From RPQJ01 sp052035645 (GTDB taxonomy: Bacteria; Pseudomonadota; Gammaproteobacteria; Steroidobacterales; Steroidobacteraceae), in contig JBPOHK010000088.1 in assembly GCA_052035645.1 (NCBI GenBank), positions 1-23,334 on the forward strand: a stretch of DNA of 23,334 nt, given 5' to 3'. Both the position numbers and the translations under genes were made by a program. The notes beneath the pieces were generated by a model. That model was given only the letters and a program-made list of their open reading frames with translations, was not told where the DNA came from and did not search any database. How positions within the stretch are numbered: the first letter of the stretch is position 1; each line of letters begins with the position of its first letter. Positions 7,433 through 16,118 of this stretch are shown here, one piece after another.

Positions 7433-7513
7433 TAGGGGACACTCACTATTTTTCCGGGGTATCCCGTCTCTGATCGGCTTCAGGGTCGGTGAAAAATAGT
7501 GAGTGTCCCCTAT
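7432..7513. repeat. Inverted repeat element between convergent purU and dehydrogenase genes
   Basis: Two perfect 23-bp arms (7432-7454 and 7491-7513, core ATAGGGGACACTCACTA) enclose 36 bases. The element fills the whole gap between the two convergent genes and carries the dehydrogenase's TAG stop inside its right arm. A third copy, with one mismatch, lies at 3-25. The folded arms would make a long hairpin in either transcript, and the T5/A5 run at each inner arm end could help termination. It looks like a BIME/REP-type unit. Confidence 0.85.
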
Positions 7514-8484
7514 CGATTCGTGGGGACGATCTCGACGCCGGGTTCCTTCGGGTTGTCGTCCACCATGGTCGGCGGGAAGCCGACCCCCAGCACCTTCACG
7601 CCGCAGGGTTCCTCGTAGCGCCGGATGATGTTCGGCGAGTTCTCGCGCGGGCCGTACTTGGCGGCGGCGTCCTTGAAGATCTTCACGATCAGCGGCGACA
7701 GCTCGAGCGGCACCTTGTACTCGCTCGCGAGGTCGTCGAACAGGCCGACGTCCTTGATCACGAGGTCCATGGTGAAGCCGATGTCGCGGCTGCCGTTCAG
7801 GATCACCTGCGACTCGGTCTCGTGCACGAAGGAGTTGCCGGAGGAGATGCGGATCGCCTCGTAGGTCGTGTTCATGTCGAAGCCCATGACCTTGCAGGTC
7901 GTGAGGGCCTCGGCCAGCGCGACGAGGTGCACGGTGCAGAGGTAGTTGGTCATCACCTTCAGCATCGAGGCGCTGCCGACCGGGCCCGTGTGCAGGATCT
8001 GGTGCCCGAGGATCGACAGCACCGGGAACGCCTTGTCGAACGCCTCCCGCGCGCCGCCGGCGAAGATCGAAATGTTGCCGGTCGCTGCGCGGTGGCAGCC
8101 TCCCGAAACCGGGCAGTCCATCGCGGTGCCGCCGCGAGCCTCGACCTTGGGCGCGAGCCGCTTGATCTCGTCGGAGTCGGTGGTGCTCATCTCGAGCCAC
8201 ACCTTGCCGCGCGTCACGCCCTCGAGCAGGCCGTCGCGGCCCTCGACCACCTCCGCCGAGATGGCGGGCGAGGGCAGGCAGGTGATCACGATGTCGCAGT
8301 CCTGCATCATCGCCTTCGGGGACGCGCCCCGCCGGGCGCCCCGCGCGACGAACGCCGACACGGTCTCCTCGTTGAGGTCGCGGACCGTCAGGTCGACGCC
8401 GTGCCGAAGCAGGTTCCCCGCCAGCGACGCGCCGACGTTGCCGAGGCCGATGAAACCGATCTTCCCGATCCTGGTGCTGGACAC
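7510..8484 (-). CDS. NAD(P)-dependent beta-hydroxyacid dehydrogenase (3-hydroxyisobutyrate dehydrogenase family)
   Basis: A 324-residue oxidoreductase of the GarR/MmsB/3-hydroxyisobutyrate dehydrogenase family. The Rossmann motif GFIGLGNVGASLAGNLL begins at residue 10. The substrate loop is CPVSGG near 124-129. Lys176 and Asn180 of LKVMTNYL occupy the catalytic Lys-x3-Asn positions. The all-helical C-terminal domain is followed by an unusual extension of about 35 residues ending PKEPGVEIVPTNR, so the protein is longer than the usual 290-300. The start is GTG at 8484 with AGGAG 8 nt upstream; no nearby ATG competes. The substrate (hydroxyisobutyrate, tartronate semialdehyde or another beta-hydroxyacid) cannot be told. 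It converges on purU and is divergent from the MFS gene. A link to betaine breakdown is not shown by sequence. Confidence 0.87.
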   Translation of the reverse strand: MSSTRIGKIGFIGLGNVGASLAGNLLRHGVDLTVRDLNEETVSAFVARGARRGASPKAMMQDCDIVITCLPSPAISAEVVEGRDGLLEGVTRGKVWLEMSTTDSDEIKRLAPKVEARGGTAMDCPVSGGCHRAATGNISIFAGGAREAFDKAFPVLSILGHQILHTGPVGSASMLKVMTNYLCTVHLVALAEALTTCKVMGFDMNTTYEAIRISSGNSFVHETESQVILNGSRDIGFTMDLVIKDVGLFDDLASEYKVPLELSPLIVKIFKDAAAKYGPRENSPNIIRRYEEPCGVKVLGVGFPPTMVDDNPKEPGVEIVPTNR

Positions 8485-8752
8485 GCGCGTTTCTCCTGGG
8501 CAGCGGCGGCCGCCGCCGGAAGGCGGCCGGATCCGCGAGAAACTAAGGGCTGTCGAGCGGACGTAACAAGCAAAAAAAATCAGCGGACCCGAAAGGATTT
8601 CTGGCGGGTCGGGGGCCCCGGCGGCGGGATCGGCATTTGTGCTGGCAACGGCCGGGAATTTTCAGTACAACGGGCTGCAACGCATGCGCCCGGCCGGCCC
8701 GAGCGGCCCCCGGTGACACGCGAACATCGAACGAAGCATCGGGGGCGAGCGC

Positions 8753-10087
8753 ATGGCAGCCAATGTGCAGGCAGAGGCGATCGACGGCGGCGTGGGCAGC
8801 ACGGCGATGCGCTGGTACGTCCTGCTGATGATGGTGCTCGTCTACACGCTCAGCATCGCCGACCGCTACGTCATCTCCACCGTGCTCGAGCCCATCCGGG
8901 TCGAGCTGCAGCTGACGGATGCCGGTATCGCCAAGCTGACGGGGTTGTCGCTCGCGTTCTTCTACGTGATTCTCGGGTTTCCGATCTCCTGGCTGATCGA
9001 CCGCGGCAACCGCCGCAACATCATCTCTTTCTGTCTGGTGGCGTGGTCGGTGATGACCGCTTGCTGCGGACTGTCGAAGAATTACATCCAGCTGCTGCTG
9101 TCGCGAATCGGGGTCGGGATCGGCGAGGCGGGCGGCACGCCGGGCGCCAGTTCCATCCTCTCGGACTACTTCCCCCAGTCCAAGCGACCGATGGCGCTCA
9201 CGGTGTTCTCGCTCGGCGCACCCATCGGTGCGTGGCTCGGCGCCGACATCGCGGGCATCGTCAACGACCATTACAACTGGCGCACGGTGTTCCTCGTACT
9301 CGGCGTGCCCGGAATCATCGTGGGCCTGCTGATCTTTTTCACGGTGCGCGAGCCGCGCCGCGGACAACTCGACCACAAGGGTGGCAGCGACAATGGCGCG
9401 TCGTTCTTGGAGAGCATGGCCTACCTGTGGCGGCAGAAATCGGCGGTCCACGTGATGGTCGCGAGCGCGCTGACGGCCCTCTGGGGCTGGGGCCTGATGT
9501 GGTGGACGCCGACCTACCTGATCCGCAATTTCGGCATGACGCCGGGTGCCGCCGGGTCGATCCTCGGGCCCGTGCACCTGATCGGCGGAGGAATCGCCAC
9601 GCTGGCGACCAGTTGGTGGCTGGCGCAGCCGTCGATGAAAGACCCCCGCAAGATCGTGCGGATGATGGGTTGGGGAGTCGGCTTCGCGACGCTGGTGACC
9701 GCGGTCATCTACACGACCAAGTCACTCCAGCTCGCGACGTGGTTGTTCTGGATTTTCATTCCCGCGATCTACTTCTACATCGGGCCGTGCTTCGGCCTGC
9801 TCAACAATCTCTGCGAGCCGCGGATGCGCGCGCAGTATTGCGCGGCCACGTTATTCCTGGCCAACGTCTGCAACCTGATCATTGCGCCCTATGGCGTGGG
9901 TCTCGTGAGCGACCTGATTGCTCCGGGCGGCGTCGCCAACGGCGAGTCGCTGCGTTGGGGCATGCTGTGCCTCGTGCCCACGGGCGCGTGGGCCACCTGG
10001 CATTACTTCCGCTCGGCGCGGAACATCATCCAGGACGAGGAGCGGGCCACGGGCGTCAAGCCCACCGTCGACGAAGCGGTCGCCTAG
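8753..10087 (+). CDS. MFS transporter, spinster-like family
   Basis: An inner-membrane secondary transporter of 444 residues with about twelve hydrophobic segments. The first starts after a short hydrophilic N terminus (MRWYVLLMMVLVYTLSIADRY). WLIDRGNRRNII is the MFS loop 2-3 motif, and SRIGVGIGEAGGTPGASS with LSDYFPQSKRP is characteristic of spinster-like members. The cytoplasmic loop between helices 6 and 7 spans about residues 200-225. ATG 8753 has only a G-rich upstream stretch as ribosome binding site. The gene is divergent from the dehydrogenase (268-base gap) and converges on the sulfotransferase. The substrate is unknown. It is not a BCCT or ProP-type betaine carrier by its motifs, so betaine uptake by it is only a guess. 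Confidence 0.88.
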   Translation: MAANVQAEAIDGGVGSTAMRWYVLLMMVLVYTLSIADRYVISTVLEPIRVELQLTDAGIAKLTGLSLAFFYVILGFPISWLIDRGNRRNIISFCLVAWSVMTACCGLSKNYIQLLLSRIGVGIGEAGGTPGASSILSDYFPQSKRPMALTVFSLGAPIGAWLGADIAGIVNDHYNWRTVFLVLGVPGIIVGLLIFFTVREPRRGQLDHKGGSDNGASFLESMAYLWRQKSAVHVMVASALTALWGWGLMWWTPTYLIRNFGMTPGAAGSILGPVHLIGGGIATLATSWWLAQPSMKDPRKIVRMMGWGVGFATLVTAVIYTTKSLQLATWLFWIFIPAIYFYIGPCFGLLNNLCEPRMRAQYCAATLFLANVCNLIIAPYGVGLVSDLIAPGGVANGESLRWGMLCLVPTGAWATWHYFRSARNIIQDEERATGVKPTVDEAVA

Positions 10088-10089
10088 CC

Positions 10090-10112
10090 GTCGGGGCGCC
10101 CGCCGCCCCGAC
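10090..10112. terminator. GC-rich hairpin between convergent genes
   Basis: GTCGGGGCG (10090-10098) and CGCCCCGAC (10104-10112) form a perfect 9-bp stem with a 5-base loop in the 33-base gap between the MFS and sulfotransferase stops. There is no U-tract on either side, so it is a possible bidirectional pause or protective hairpin rather than a clear intrinsic terminator. Confidence 0.45.
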
Positions 10113-10120
10113 CGAACCGG

Positions 10121-12127
10121 TCAGCGAGCCTCGGCCAGTGGGCCGAGCGCCTCGCGCAACGGCCCGAGCCAGGGCTCGAAGTTGCGCCACTGGTCGACGC
10201 CCTCGCGGTTGATCGGGCGCCGTACCTGCTCCGAGCTGGCCGTGTGCACCCGCCGCTCGGTCTTGTGGAACTCCACGCAGGCCGGCTCGAATGCCAGTCC
10301 AAGGTGATCGAGGATGCGGCGCACGGAGCCCTCCAGGTCCTCGATGACGTCCTCGTGCTGCACGCGCAGCACCCGGCCCGGCAGGGCCTCGTCCCAGTGC
10401 CGCATGATCTCGACGTACATGCGGTAGTAACGCGCGATCTCCTCGAGCCCGTAGGTGAACTGCTGGCCCGAGGCGAACAGCTGCTTGAAGTTGCTGAAGC
10501 AGCAGGCCATGGGTTCGCGGCGGGCGTCGATGATCTTCGCGTTCGGCAGGACCAGCTGGATGAGCGACAGGTGCCGGAAATTGTTGGGCATCTTGTCGAT
10601 GAAGTACGGCCGGCCCAGCGTGCGGTAGAAACGCGTCTCGCCGAGGTATTCCTCGCCGAACCGGCGGCACTCGTCGGCGGTGAGCTGGGCCAGGATGCCC
10701 GGATAACGCGCGCCCGACGGGTGCAGGTCGAGCGAGGCCGCGAGCCTCGGGATGTCCGCCAGCTCCATCGTTCCCTCGACCTGCGAGTGCGAGGCGAGGA
10801 TCTGCTCGATCAGCGTCGAGCCGGCGCGCGGCAGGCCGACGATGAAGATGGGGGAGGGATCCGGGCAGCCCCAGCCCCGGCGCGACTCGAAGAACTCGCG
10901 CGTGCAGAGCTTCGCCTGCTCCTGCAGCGTGCCCTCCAGCGTCTCCGCGCGGTAGCCGCCGTCGCCGCGGCGCAGGGCATTGCCCTGGTCGTAGCAGCGG
11001 AACGACTCGGCATACTCGCCGCGGTCCTCGAGTGCCTTGCCGAGCGCGAAACAGAGGTGCACGCGGTCCTCGTGGGGCGTGCGGCGCGAGCGGACGTGCT
11101 CGCGCATGCCGGCCACCTGCTCGTCCGAGAACCGGTAGGTCTTCAGGTTGGCGAGGCTCCAGTAGGCGTCGCCGAAGTTCGGCCGGAATCGCGCCGCGTC
11201 CTGGTAGGCCTGCTCGGACTCCCGGCGCAGGCCCTGCGTCTTGAGCGCGTGGCCGAGCGAAAGGCTGATCTCCGGGTCGCCGGGCTTCTCGGCGAGCAGC
11301 CGTCGGTAGAGTTCGATGGCCGCGGCGGTGTCGCCGAGGCCGACGAGGATGCTCGCGAGGGTGACGCGGTGCGAGAACCGCCCGGGCTCGATCGCGATCA
11401 GGCGCTCGATCTGCTCCTTGGCGTCCTTGTAGCGGTGCAGGTCCATCAGCGCCAGCACGTAGTCGTGGCGCGCGGGGTGGTAGTCGGGCGAGGCCTTCAG
11501 CACCGCCTCTAGCAGGATCGTGGCGTCCTTGGCGAAGTCGTTCTTGTGGGCGACCATGGCCAGCACGCGCAACGCCTCGATGTCGCGCGGCTGACGGCGC
11601 AGGTACTGGCGGATCAGTTCCTCGGCGTCCCGCAGGTTGCCGTCCGCGAGCATGCTGCGGGCCGTGACGACCTCGACCGGCAGCTTCGCCAGGGTGGCCA
11701 CGTGCTGGCCCGCATTGCGGGCGTCGTCCTCCCGGCCCACCATCCGGAACAGCGACTCGAGCATCTTCCAGCTGGCCGGCAGGGCCGGGTTCATCTCGAC
11801 GGCCCGGCTGAAGGCCTGGATCGCCTCCGGCGCGTTGCGCTGGGCGACGTGGCAATGACCGCGCTCCTGGTAGAGCCGCGGATACGAGGGATGGATCGCC
11901 TCGAAGGCGTCGAGCGCGGCGAGTGCCTCCGGGATCTTCATCTGCCGGCGCAGCGCGACGGCGTGCAGGTAGAGCAGGTCGCGGTGTTCGGGCAGGTCGC
12001 GCAGGAGGCCGGCGGTCTCGCGCTCGACGTCCGCCGGCCGGTTCTCCTCGAGCAGCCGCCGGAATCGCAGCAGCGCGCTCGCGACGTCTTCGGGGCCGGC
12101 CGATGGCGCTGGATCTGTGGACATCAC
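10121..12127 (-). CDS. TPR-containing sulfotransferase
   Basis: A two-part protein of 668 residues. Residues about 15-330 form tandem tetratricopeptide helices (examples: YPRLYQERGHCHVAQRNAPEAIQAF and LGDTAAAIELYRRLLAEKPGDPE in the typical register). Residues about 425-660 form a PAPS-dependent sulfotransferase domain. The 5'-phosphosulfate loop is FIVGLPRAGSTLIEQ (about 428-442); YFIDKMPNNF and the 3'-phosphate region IIDARREPMACCFSNFKQLF follow. No signal peptide or membrane segment is seen. The start is GTG 12127 or the next codon ATG 12124; neither has a strong ribosome binding site. It lies 76 bases downstream of the TonB-dependent receptor on the same strand, with a terminator between them. 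This receptor/TPR-sulfotransferase pairing is common in proteobacteria. The acceptor substrate is unknown. Confidence 0.87.
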   Translation of the reverse strand: MMSTDPAPSAGPEDVASALLRFRRLLEENRPADVERETAGLLRDLPEHRDLLYLHAVALRRQMKIPEALAALDAFEAIHPSYPRLYQERGHCHVAQRNAPEAIQAFSRAVEMNPALPASWKMLESLFRMVGREDDARNAGQHVATLAKLPVEVVTARSMLADGNLRDAEELIRQYLRRQPRDIEALRVLAMVAHKNDFAKDATILLEAVLKASPDYHPARHDYVLALMDLHRYKDAKEQIERLIAIEPGRFSHRVTLASILVGLGDTAAAIELYRRLLAEKPGDPEISLSLGHALKTQGLRRESEQAYQDAARFRPNFGDAYWSLANLKTYRFSDEQVAGMREHVRSRRTPHEDRVHLCFALGKALEDRGEYAESFRCYDQGNALRRGDGGYRAETLEGTLQEQAKLCTREFFESRRGWGCPDPSPIFIVGLPRAGSTLIEQILASHSQVEGTMELADIPRLAASLDLHPSGARYPGILAQLTADECRRFGEEYLGETRFYRTLGRPYFIDKMPNNFRHLSLIQLVLPNAKIIDARREPMACCFSNFKQLFASGQQFTYGLEEIARYYRMYVEIMRHWDEALPGRVLRVQHEDVIEDLEGSVRRILDHLGLAFEPACVEFHKTERRVHTASSEQVRRPINREGVDQWRNFEPWLGPLREALGPLAEAR

Positions 12128-12151
12128 GCAATCATGACGAGGTGGCGCCGC

Positions 12152-12188
12152 AAAGAAAACAGGCCGGCGGGTCGCCCCGCCGGCCTGT
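12152..12188 (-). terminator. Intrinsic terminator downstream of the TonB-dependent receptor
   Basis: On the minus strand a perfect 13-bp stem (arms 12176-12188 and 12159-12171) with a 4-base loop is followed by TTTTCTTT. It begins 16 bases after the receptor's stop. It should separate receptor transcription from the sulfotransferase gene, at least partly. Confidence 0.88.
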
Positions 12189-12203
12189 GTCCGGGTCGCG
12201 CGC

Positions 12204-14831
12204 TCAGTTCGCGCCGAACTTGTAGCCGATCCTGAGGCCGATGGTCCGCGGCCGCATCGGCACCTCGACCGGGATGAACTGCCAGTTGTTGGTGAACAGG
12301 CTCTTGTTCTCGTCGGTCAGGTTGATGACGTACAGCTCCGCGTTCCAGTCGTCCTTCGCCAGGCCGACCGACGCGTCCATCGTCGTCCACGACGGCTGCT
12401 TCCAGCGCAGGGCCTCGCTCGCCGCCGACCAGGAGTCGTCCTGGTACTGGACGGCGCCGCTCACGAACGGCTGGTAGTCGCCCATCGCCCACTCGTAGCG
12501 GGCGCGGATGTTCCACTGCAGTTCCGGCGAGAAGGCCATCGGCGTCCCCGGCGTGCCGAACACGTTCTCGACCGACACCGACTGGAGGCAGGTGCTGGTG
12601 GAGGTGTCGTAGATCAGGCACGAGTCCGTGATCACGTCGCCCTGGTTCGGGTTGCCCGGGGCGTTGACCGTGAACACCGGGGAGTTCTTCAACTCGCCCT
12701 TGTTGTACGACCCGGCGGCCTGGATGGTGAGCCCGTCCAGCGGCGCGGCGACGATGCTCATCTCGACGCCCTTGACCTCGTAGTTCGGGCCGTTGGTGGT
12801 CGCCGTCAGGTTCGGGAAGCCGAGCTGCGGGGCGAAGATGCCCGCCTGCGCGTTGTCCCACTTCTCCTGGTAGATGGCGCCGTTGAACTGCATGCGGCCG
12901 CCGGCCAGCGTCGTCTTCCAGCCCAGCTCGATGTTGGTGAGGTCGTCCGACTCGTACGAGGTCGGCATGCACCACTGGTTCTGGCCGGTGACCGGGTCCT
13001 TCAGGCCGCAGCCCGAACCGCGGTTGAAGCCGCCGGTGCGGTAGCCCTCGGACCAGGTCGCGTAGACCATCACGTCGCTGTTGATGCGCCAGGTCAGGTT
13101 CGCGCGGCTGCGGAAACCGTCGGCCTGGTTGTGATTGTCGGCCTGCTCGTCGACGTTGGTGCCGTACGGCGCCAGCGCATCGCCGTAGCCGTACAGCGCG
13201 CCGGTGCAGGGGCCCGACTCGCCGGTGCCGTAGACCTTGCAGTAGAAGCTGCCCATGTTCGCGCCGAGCATCTGGTTCTTGATGTCGAAGTAGCGCGTGC
13301 CGAGGGTCAGGGTCAGGTTCTCGAGGATGTCGAAGTCCACCGACGCGAACGCCGCGAACTGCTTGTACTCGCGCTGGAAGTCGTTGAAGAAGCCCGTCGC
13401 CGAGTTGCGGCGGTTCGGGTTGTTCAGCGTGGCCGACTGGAACTTCGGCGCCGCGCCCGGATCGAGGTACAGGAAGCAGCTCAGGCCCGGCTGGCCGCCG
13501 TCCGGGCACTCCGGAACGGACTTGTACATCCAGTCGGTCTGCGCGTCGAGGTCGCGCTTTTCCCAGAACAGGCCGCCGATGAAGCGCAGGCGCCACTCGC
13601 CCGGGCTGCTCACGCGGAACTCGTGGCTCTGGTTGGTGTTGTCCGAGATGTCCTTCCACACGCTCGACGGCGAGTAGCACTTGTCGACCGAGGCGCCGGA
13701 GAAACCGGTGCACTGGTAGTAGCTGCCCCACACGCCGCGCGCGGAATTGGTGTAGTCGCCGATCTGCTCCGCGCGGCGCGTCAGGTACGCGCCGGCGTAG
13801 ACGAGGTCGAGCGGGCCGGCCTTGCCGTTGACCGTCAGCGCGAGGTTGCTGAACTCGTCGTTGACGTAGGCGTTGTTGAACAGCGTGACTTCGAGCGGGT
13901 TGAGCTTCTGGCCTTCGGAGCCGTTCGGCATCTGGTAGAACACGCCGTCGGAGTCGATCTGCTGCGTGGTGTAGGTCAGCAGCGCGTCCCAGTCGTCCGC
14001 GATCTGGTACTTGAGTCCCGCGCGCAGGCCGCGGTAGGAGGTCGTGTTGATGTCGTCCTTCGCGATCTGGAAGTTGTCGATCACCATCGAATCCACCGGC
14101 ACCACGCCGCCGGTGCGACGGGCGAAGCCGAGGTCGGTGCCTCGGCGCGTGAAGGTGCTGTCGACGTTGTCGATGTAGCCGCCGCGCGTGTCGTTGTAGA
14201 CCACGACGCGCAGGCCCAGCTTGTCCTCGATCAGCGGGTAGTTCAGCACCGCCTCGATGTTGGTGCTGTCGTCGCCGTGCGCCGTCGTGGAGTAGCCGGC
14301 CGTGGCGGTGAAGGTCGTGCTGTTGAGGTCGGGCTTGTTGGTGATTTAGCGCAGCACGCCGGCCTGCGCGCCCGCGCCGAACAGCGTGCCCTGCGGGCCC
14401 TCGAGCACTTCGATGCGCTCGAGGTCGGCCGCGTACACGTCGAGGTTGCGGCCCGGGATCTGGGTCGACTGCTCGTCGTAGTACACCGCGACGTTCGGCC
14501 AGGCGCCGACGGTGCCGGTGCCCTGCGTGCCGCCCGCACCGACCGAGAGGCCGCGCATGTAGATGTTGCTCTGGCCCGGGCCGAGGTTCGCCGTGGTCAC
14601 GCTCGGCAGGAACTTCACGAAGTCGTCGATCGTGGCGGCCTTCATCTGGCCGAGGGCCTCGCCGGTGAGCGCCTGGATGGACACGGGCACGTCCTGCAGG
14701 CTTTCGGTGCGGCGCTGTGCGGTGACGACGACTTCCTCGAGACCGCCGGAAGACGCCTGTTGGGCGTAAACCGATTGCGCGGCGCTCGCCGCGAGAATCG
14801 CGGTCACGGTGGATGCGAGTCTGTGATTCAT
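12204..14831 (-). pseudogene. TonB-dependent outer-membrane receptor with an in-frame nonsense codon
   Basis: Encodes a TonB-dependent receptor of 875 codons. It has a signal peptide (MNHRLASTVTAILAASAAQSVYAQ), a TonB-box-like LEEVVVTAQRR, a plug domain (VPVSIQALTGEAL, IYMRGLSVGAGG, DLERIEVLEGPQGTLFGAGAQAGVLR) and a beta-barrel ending in IGLRIGYKFGAN. Codon 162 (bases 14346-14348) is TAA where this family has Tyr in LRYITNKP. The reading frame on both sides is the same, so this is a single-base change, not a frameshift. The downstream 713 codons keep perfect receptor sequence, so the loss is recent or the base is an error. An internal ATG at 14249 would give a product lacking the signal peptide and most of the plug. 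The exported ligand is unknown. It is divergent from the LysR gene and is followed by a strong terminator. Confidence 0.85.
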
Positions 14832-15137
14832 AAGCGTGGAGGCCCCCTGACGTTCGACTGTGTTTCTGACGCAACGGCCGTACGGGACGGCTCGCTGCCG
14901 CTTGCTCGATGCCCTGCGGCGTGCCGCAGGGCAATCCTTACCCCGGGCCGACGATAACAAGCAACATTCGCGGAAGTCCACAAGTCCTGCATCTGAAAAA
15001 GGCATTAACCAGACCGCAAAAAAAGCATTGCCGCGCGTGTCGCGGATGCGCCACGCTTGCGTCGCCGGGTGGGGGAGGTTCCCATGCACGAGCGGCCGGG
15101 AGCCCCGGCCGGGCGTCGCGGGACGAGGTACAGAACG
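14832..15137. other. Divergent intergenic region between the receptor and LysR genes
   Basis: 306 bases with no supported gene. The left part holds the 22-base palindrome at 14911-14932. The stretch from about 14955 to 15030 is clearly A/T-richer than its surroundings and is the likely site of divergent promoters. TGTCGC at 15038 and CGTCGC at 15060 are 22 bases apart but lack the internal AAGC of the two operators found elsewhere. Confidence 0.5.
14911..14932. promoter_or_regulatory. Perfect 22-base palindromic hairpin
   Basis: GCCCTGCGGC and GCCGCAGGGC flank a central GT, 80 bases upstream of the receptor start. No U-tract follows on either strand. It could be a 5'-leader stem of the receptor mRNA or a binding site for a dimeric regulator. 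Confidence 0.5.
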
Positions 15138-16118
15138 ATGGACAAGGTACGGATCGACCGTCGCTGGCTGCCGCTCAACGCATTGCGCGCGTTCGAGGGC
15201 GTGGCGCGGTACGGCAGTTTCACGGGGGCTGCGAGCGCGCTCAACATCGCCCAGAGCGCCCTTTCCCGCCACGTCATCTCGCTCGAGAACCTGATCGGGG
15301 TGAAGCTCTTCGAGCGCCGGCCGCATTCGCTCGTACTGACCGCCGCCGGTCAGCACCTGCTGCCCGTCGTCTCGCGCTCGTTCGACCGGCTCGAGCACGC
15401 CATCGACGAGATCCGCGACGCGAAGGCGCCGCGCCTGCGCACGCTGCGCGTGCAGATGCCGCCGAGCTTCGCCGCGCACCTCGTGGTACCGATCCTGCAG
15501 GATTTCCGTTGCGCCAACCCCGAGGTCGAGATCGACCTCGTGAGCCCCTACGGCATCGGCCCGCCGGCGGGCGACGTGGACGTGGCGGTGCTGTACGCCC
15601 GCCCGTCGGTGACGGACCGCGTGAGCGACCTCTTGTGGCCGGCCCGGCTCGGCATCCTGTGCCACCCGGACGTCGCGGCGCGCCACGCCGGCAAGGACAT
15701 CGAGGCCTTCATCCGCGCCAACGAGCTCGTGCACATGCGCGTCGAGGGCCTGCCGCGCCGGCATTTCTGGTCGCAGTTCGTCCGGCACCACGGCCTGGTG
15801 GGCGTCGACGTCGAGCGCGGCCTGGTGTTCGACACGGAGATCCTCACGGTCCAGTACATCCTGAGCGGCTCGGGCGTCGCGCTGGTCGACCTGGCGCTGT
15901 TCCGGGATCACCTGGATGCCGGTCGACTGCTGTGCCCATACGAACAGACGCTCGACGACGGCTTCGGCTACTACCTCGTGACCGACCCGGAGGCCCTCAG
16001 CGACACCGCCACGGCGTTGTTCCGCTCGTGGCTGATCGAGCAGTTCGGGCCGCGCGCCGAGCGGGCGAGGGTGCCCGTGCCGAGCGCCGTCCAGGCCCCG
16101 GGAGTGCCCGAGGAATGA
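15138..16118 (+). CDS. LysR-family transcriptional regulator (GcvA-like)
   Basis: A 326-residue regulator. The N-terminal winged helix-turn-helix (about 12-72) reads LPLNALRAFEGVARYGSFTGAA and QSALSRHVISLENLIGVKLF, the style of the GcvA subgroup. A periplasmic-binding-protein-like effector domain follows (about 95-305). ATG 15138 is chosen because homologues start shortly before the LPLNALRAFE motif and GAGG lies 10 nt upstream; the frame is open further upstream to 15057 without motifs. Its stop overlaps the MttB start as ATGA, so regulator and methyltransferase are co-transcribed and probably translationally coupled. That differs from the usual divergent LysR layout. Likely effectors are a betaine or glycine-related compound, inferred from neighbours only. 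Confidence 0.88.
   Translation: MDKVRIDRRWLPLNALRAFEGVARYGSFTGAASALNIAQSALSRHVISLENLIGVKLFERRPHSLVLTAAGQHLLPVVSRSFDRLEHAIDEIRDAKAPRLRTLRVQMPPSFAAHLVVPILQDFRCANPEVEIDLVSPYGIGPPAGDVDVAVLYARPSVTDRVSDLLWPARLGILCHPDVAARHAGKDIEAFIRANELVHMRVEGLPRRHFWSQFVRHHGLVGVDVERGLVFDTEILTVQYILSGSGVALVDLALFRDHLDAGRLLCPYEQTLDDGFGYYLVTDPEALSDTATALFRSWLIEQFGPRAERARVPVPSAVQAPGVPEE

Noticed and set aside
7432..7513. Complete insertion sequence or CRISPR unit between purU and the dehydrogenase
   Set aside because: Only 82 bases, no transposase gene, and no regular spacer pattern; it fits a small inverted-repeat element.
14346..14348. TAA in the receptor as a reassigned or programmed codon
   Set aside because: No other gene here has an internal TAA, and several genes depend on normal stops, so a mutation or an error is the simpler reading.
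15038..15065. Third operator copy upstream of LysR-mttB
   Set aside because: The TGTCGC and CGTCGC half-sites have a 22-bp period and lack the internal AAGC; such pentamers are common in GC-rich DNA.
14909..16114. Plus-strand open frame running into the MttB gene from 14909
   Set aside because: The region 15138-16118 encodes a well-formed LysR protein in another frame; the MttB start is fixed by the ATGA overlap at 16115.
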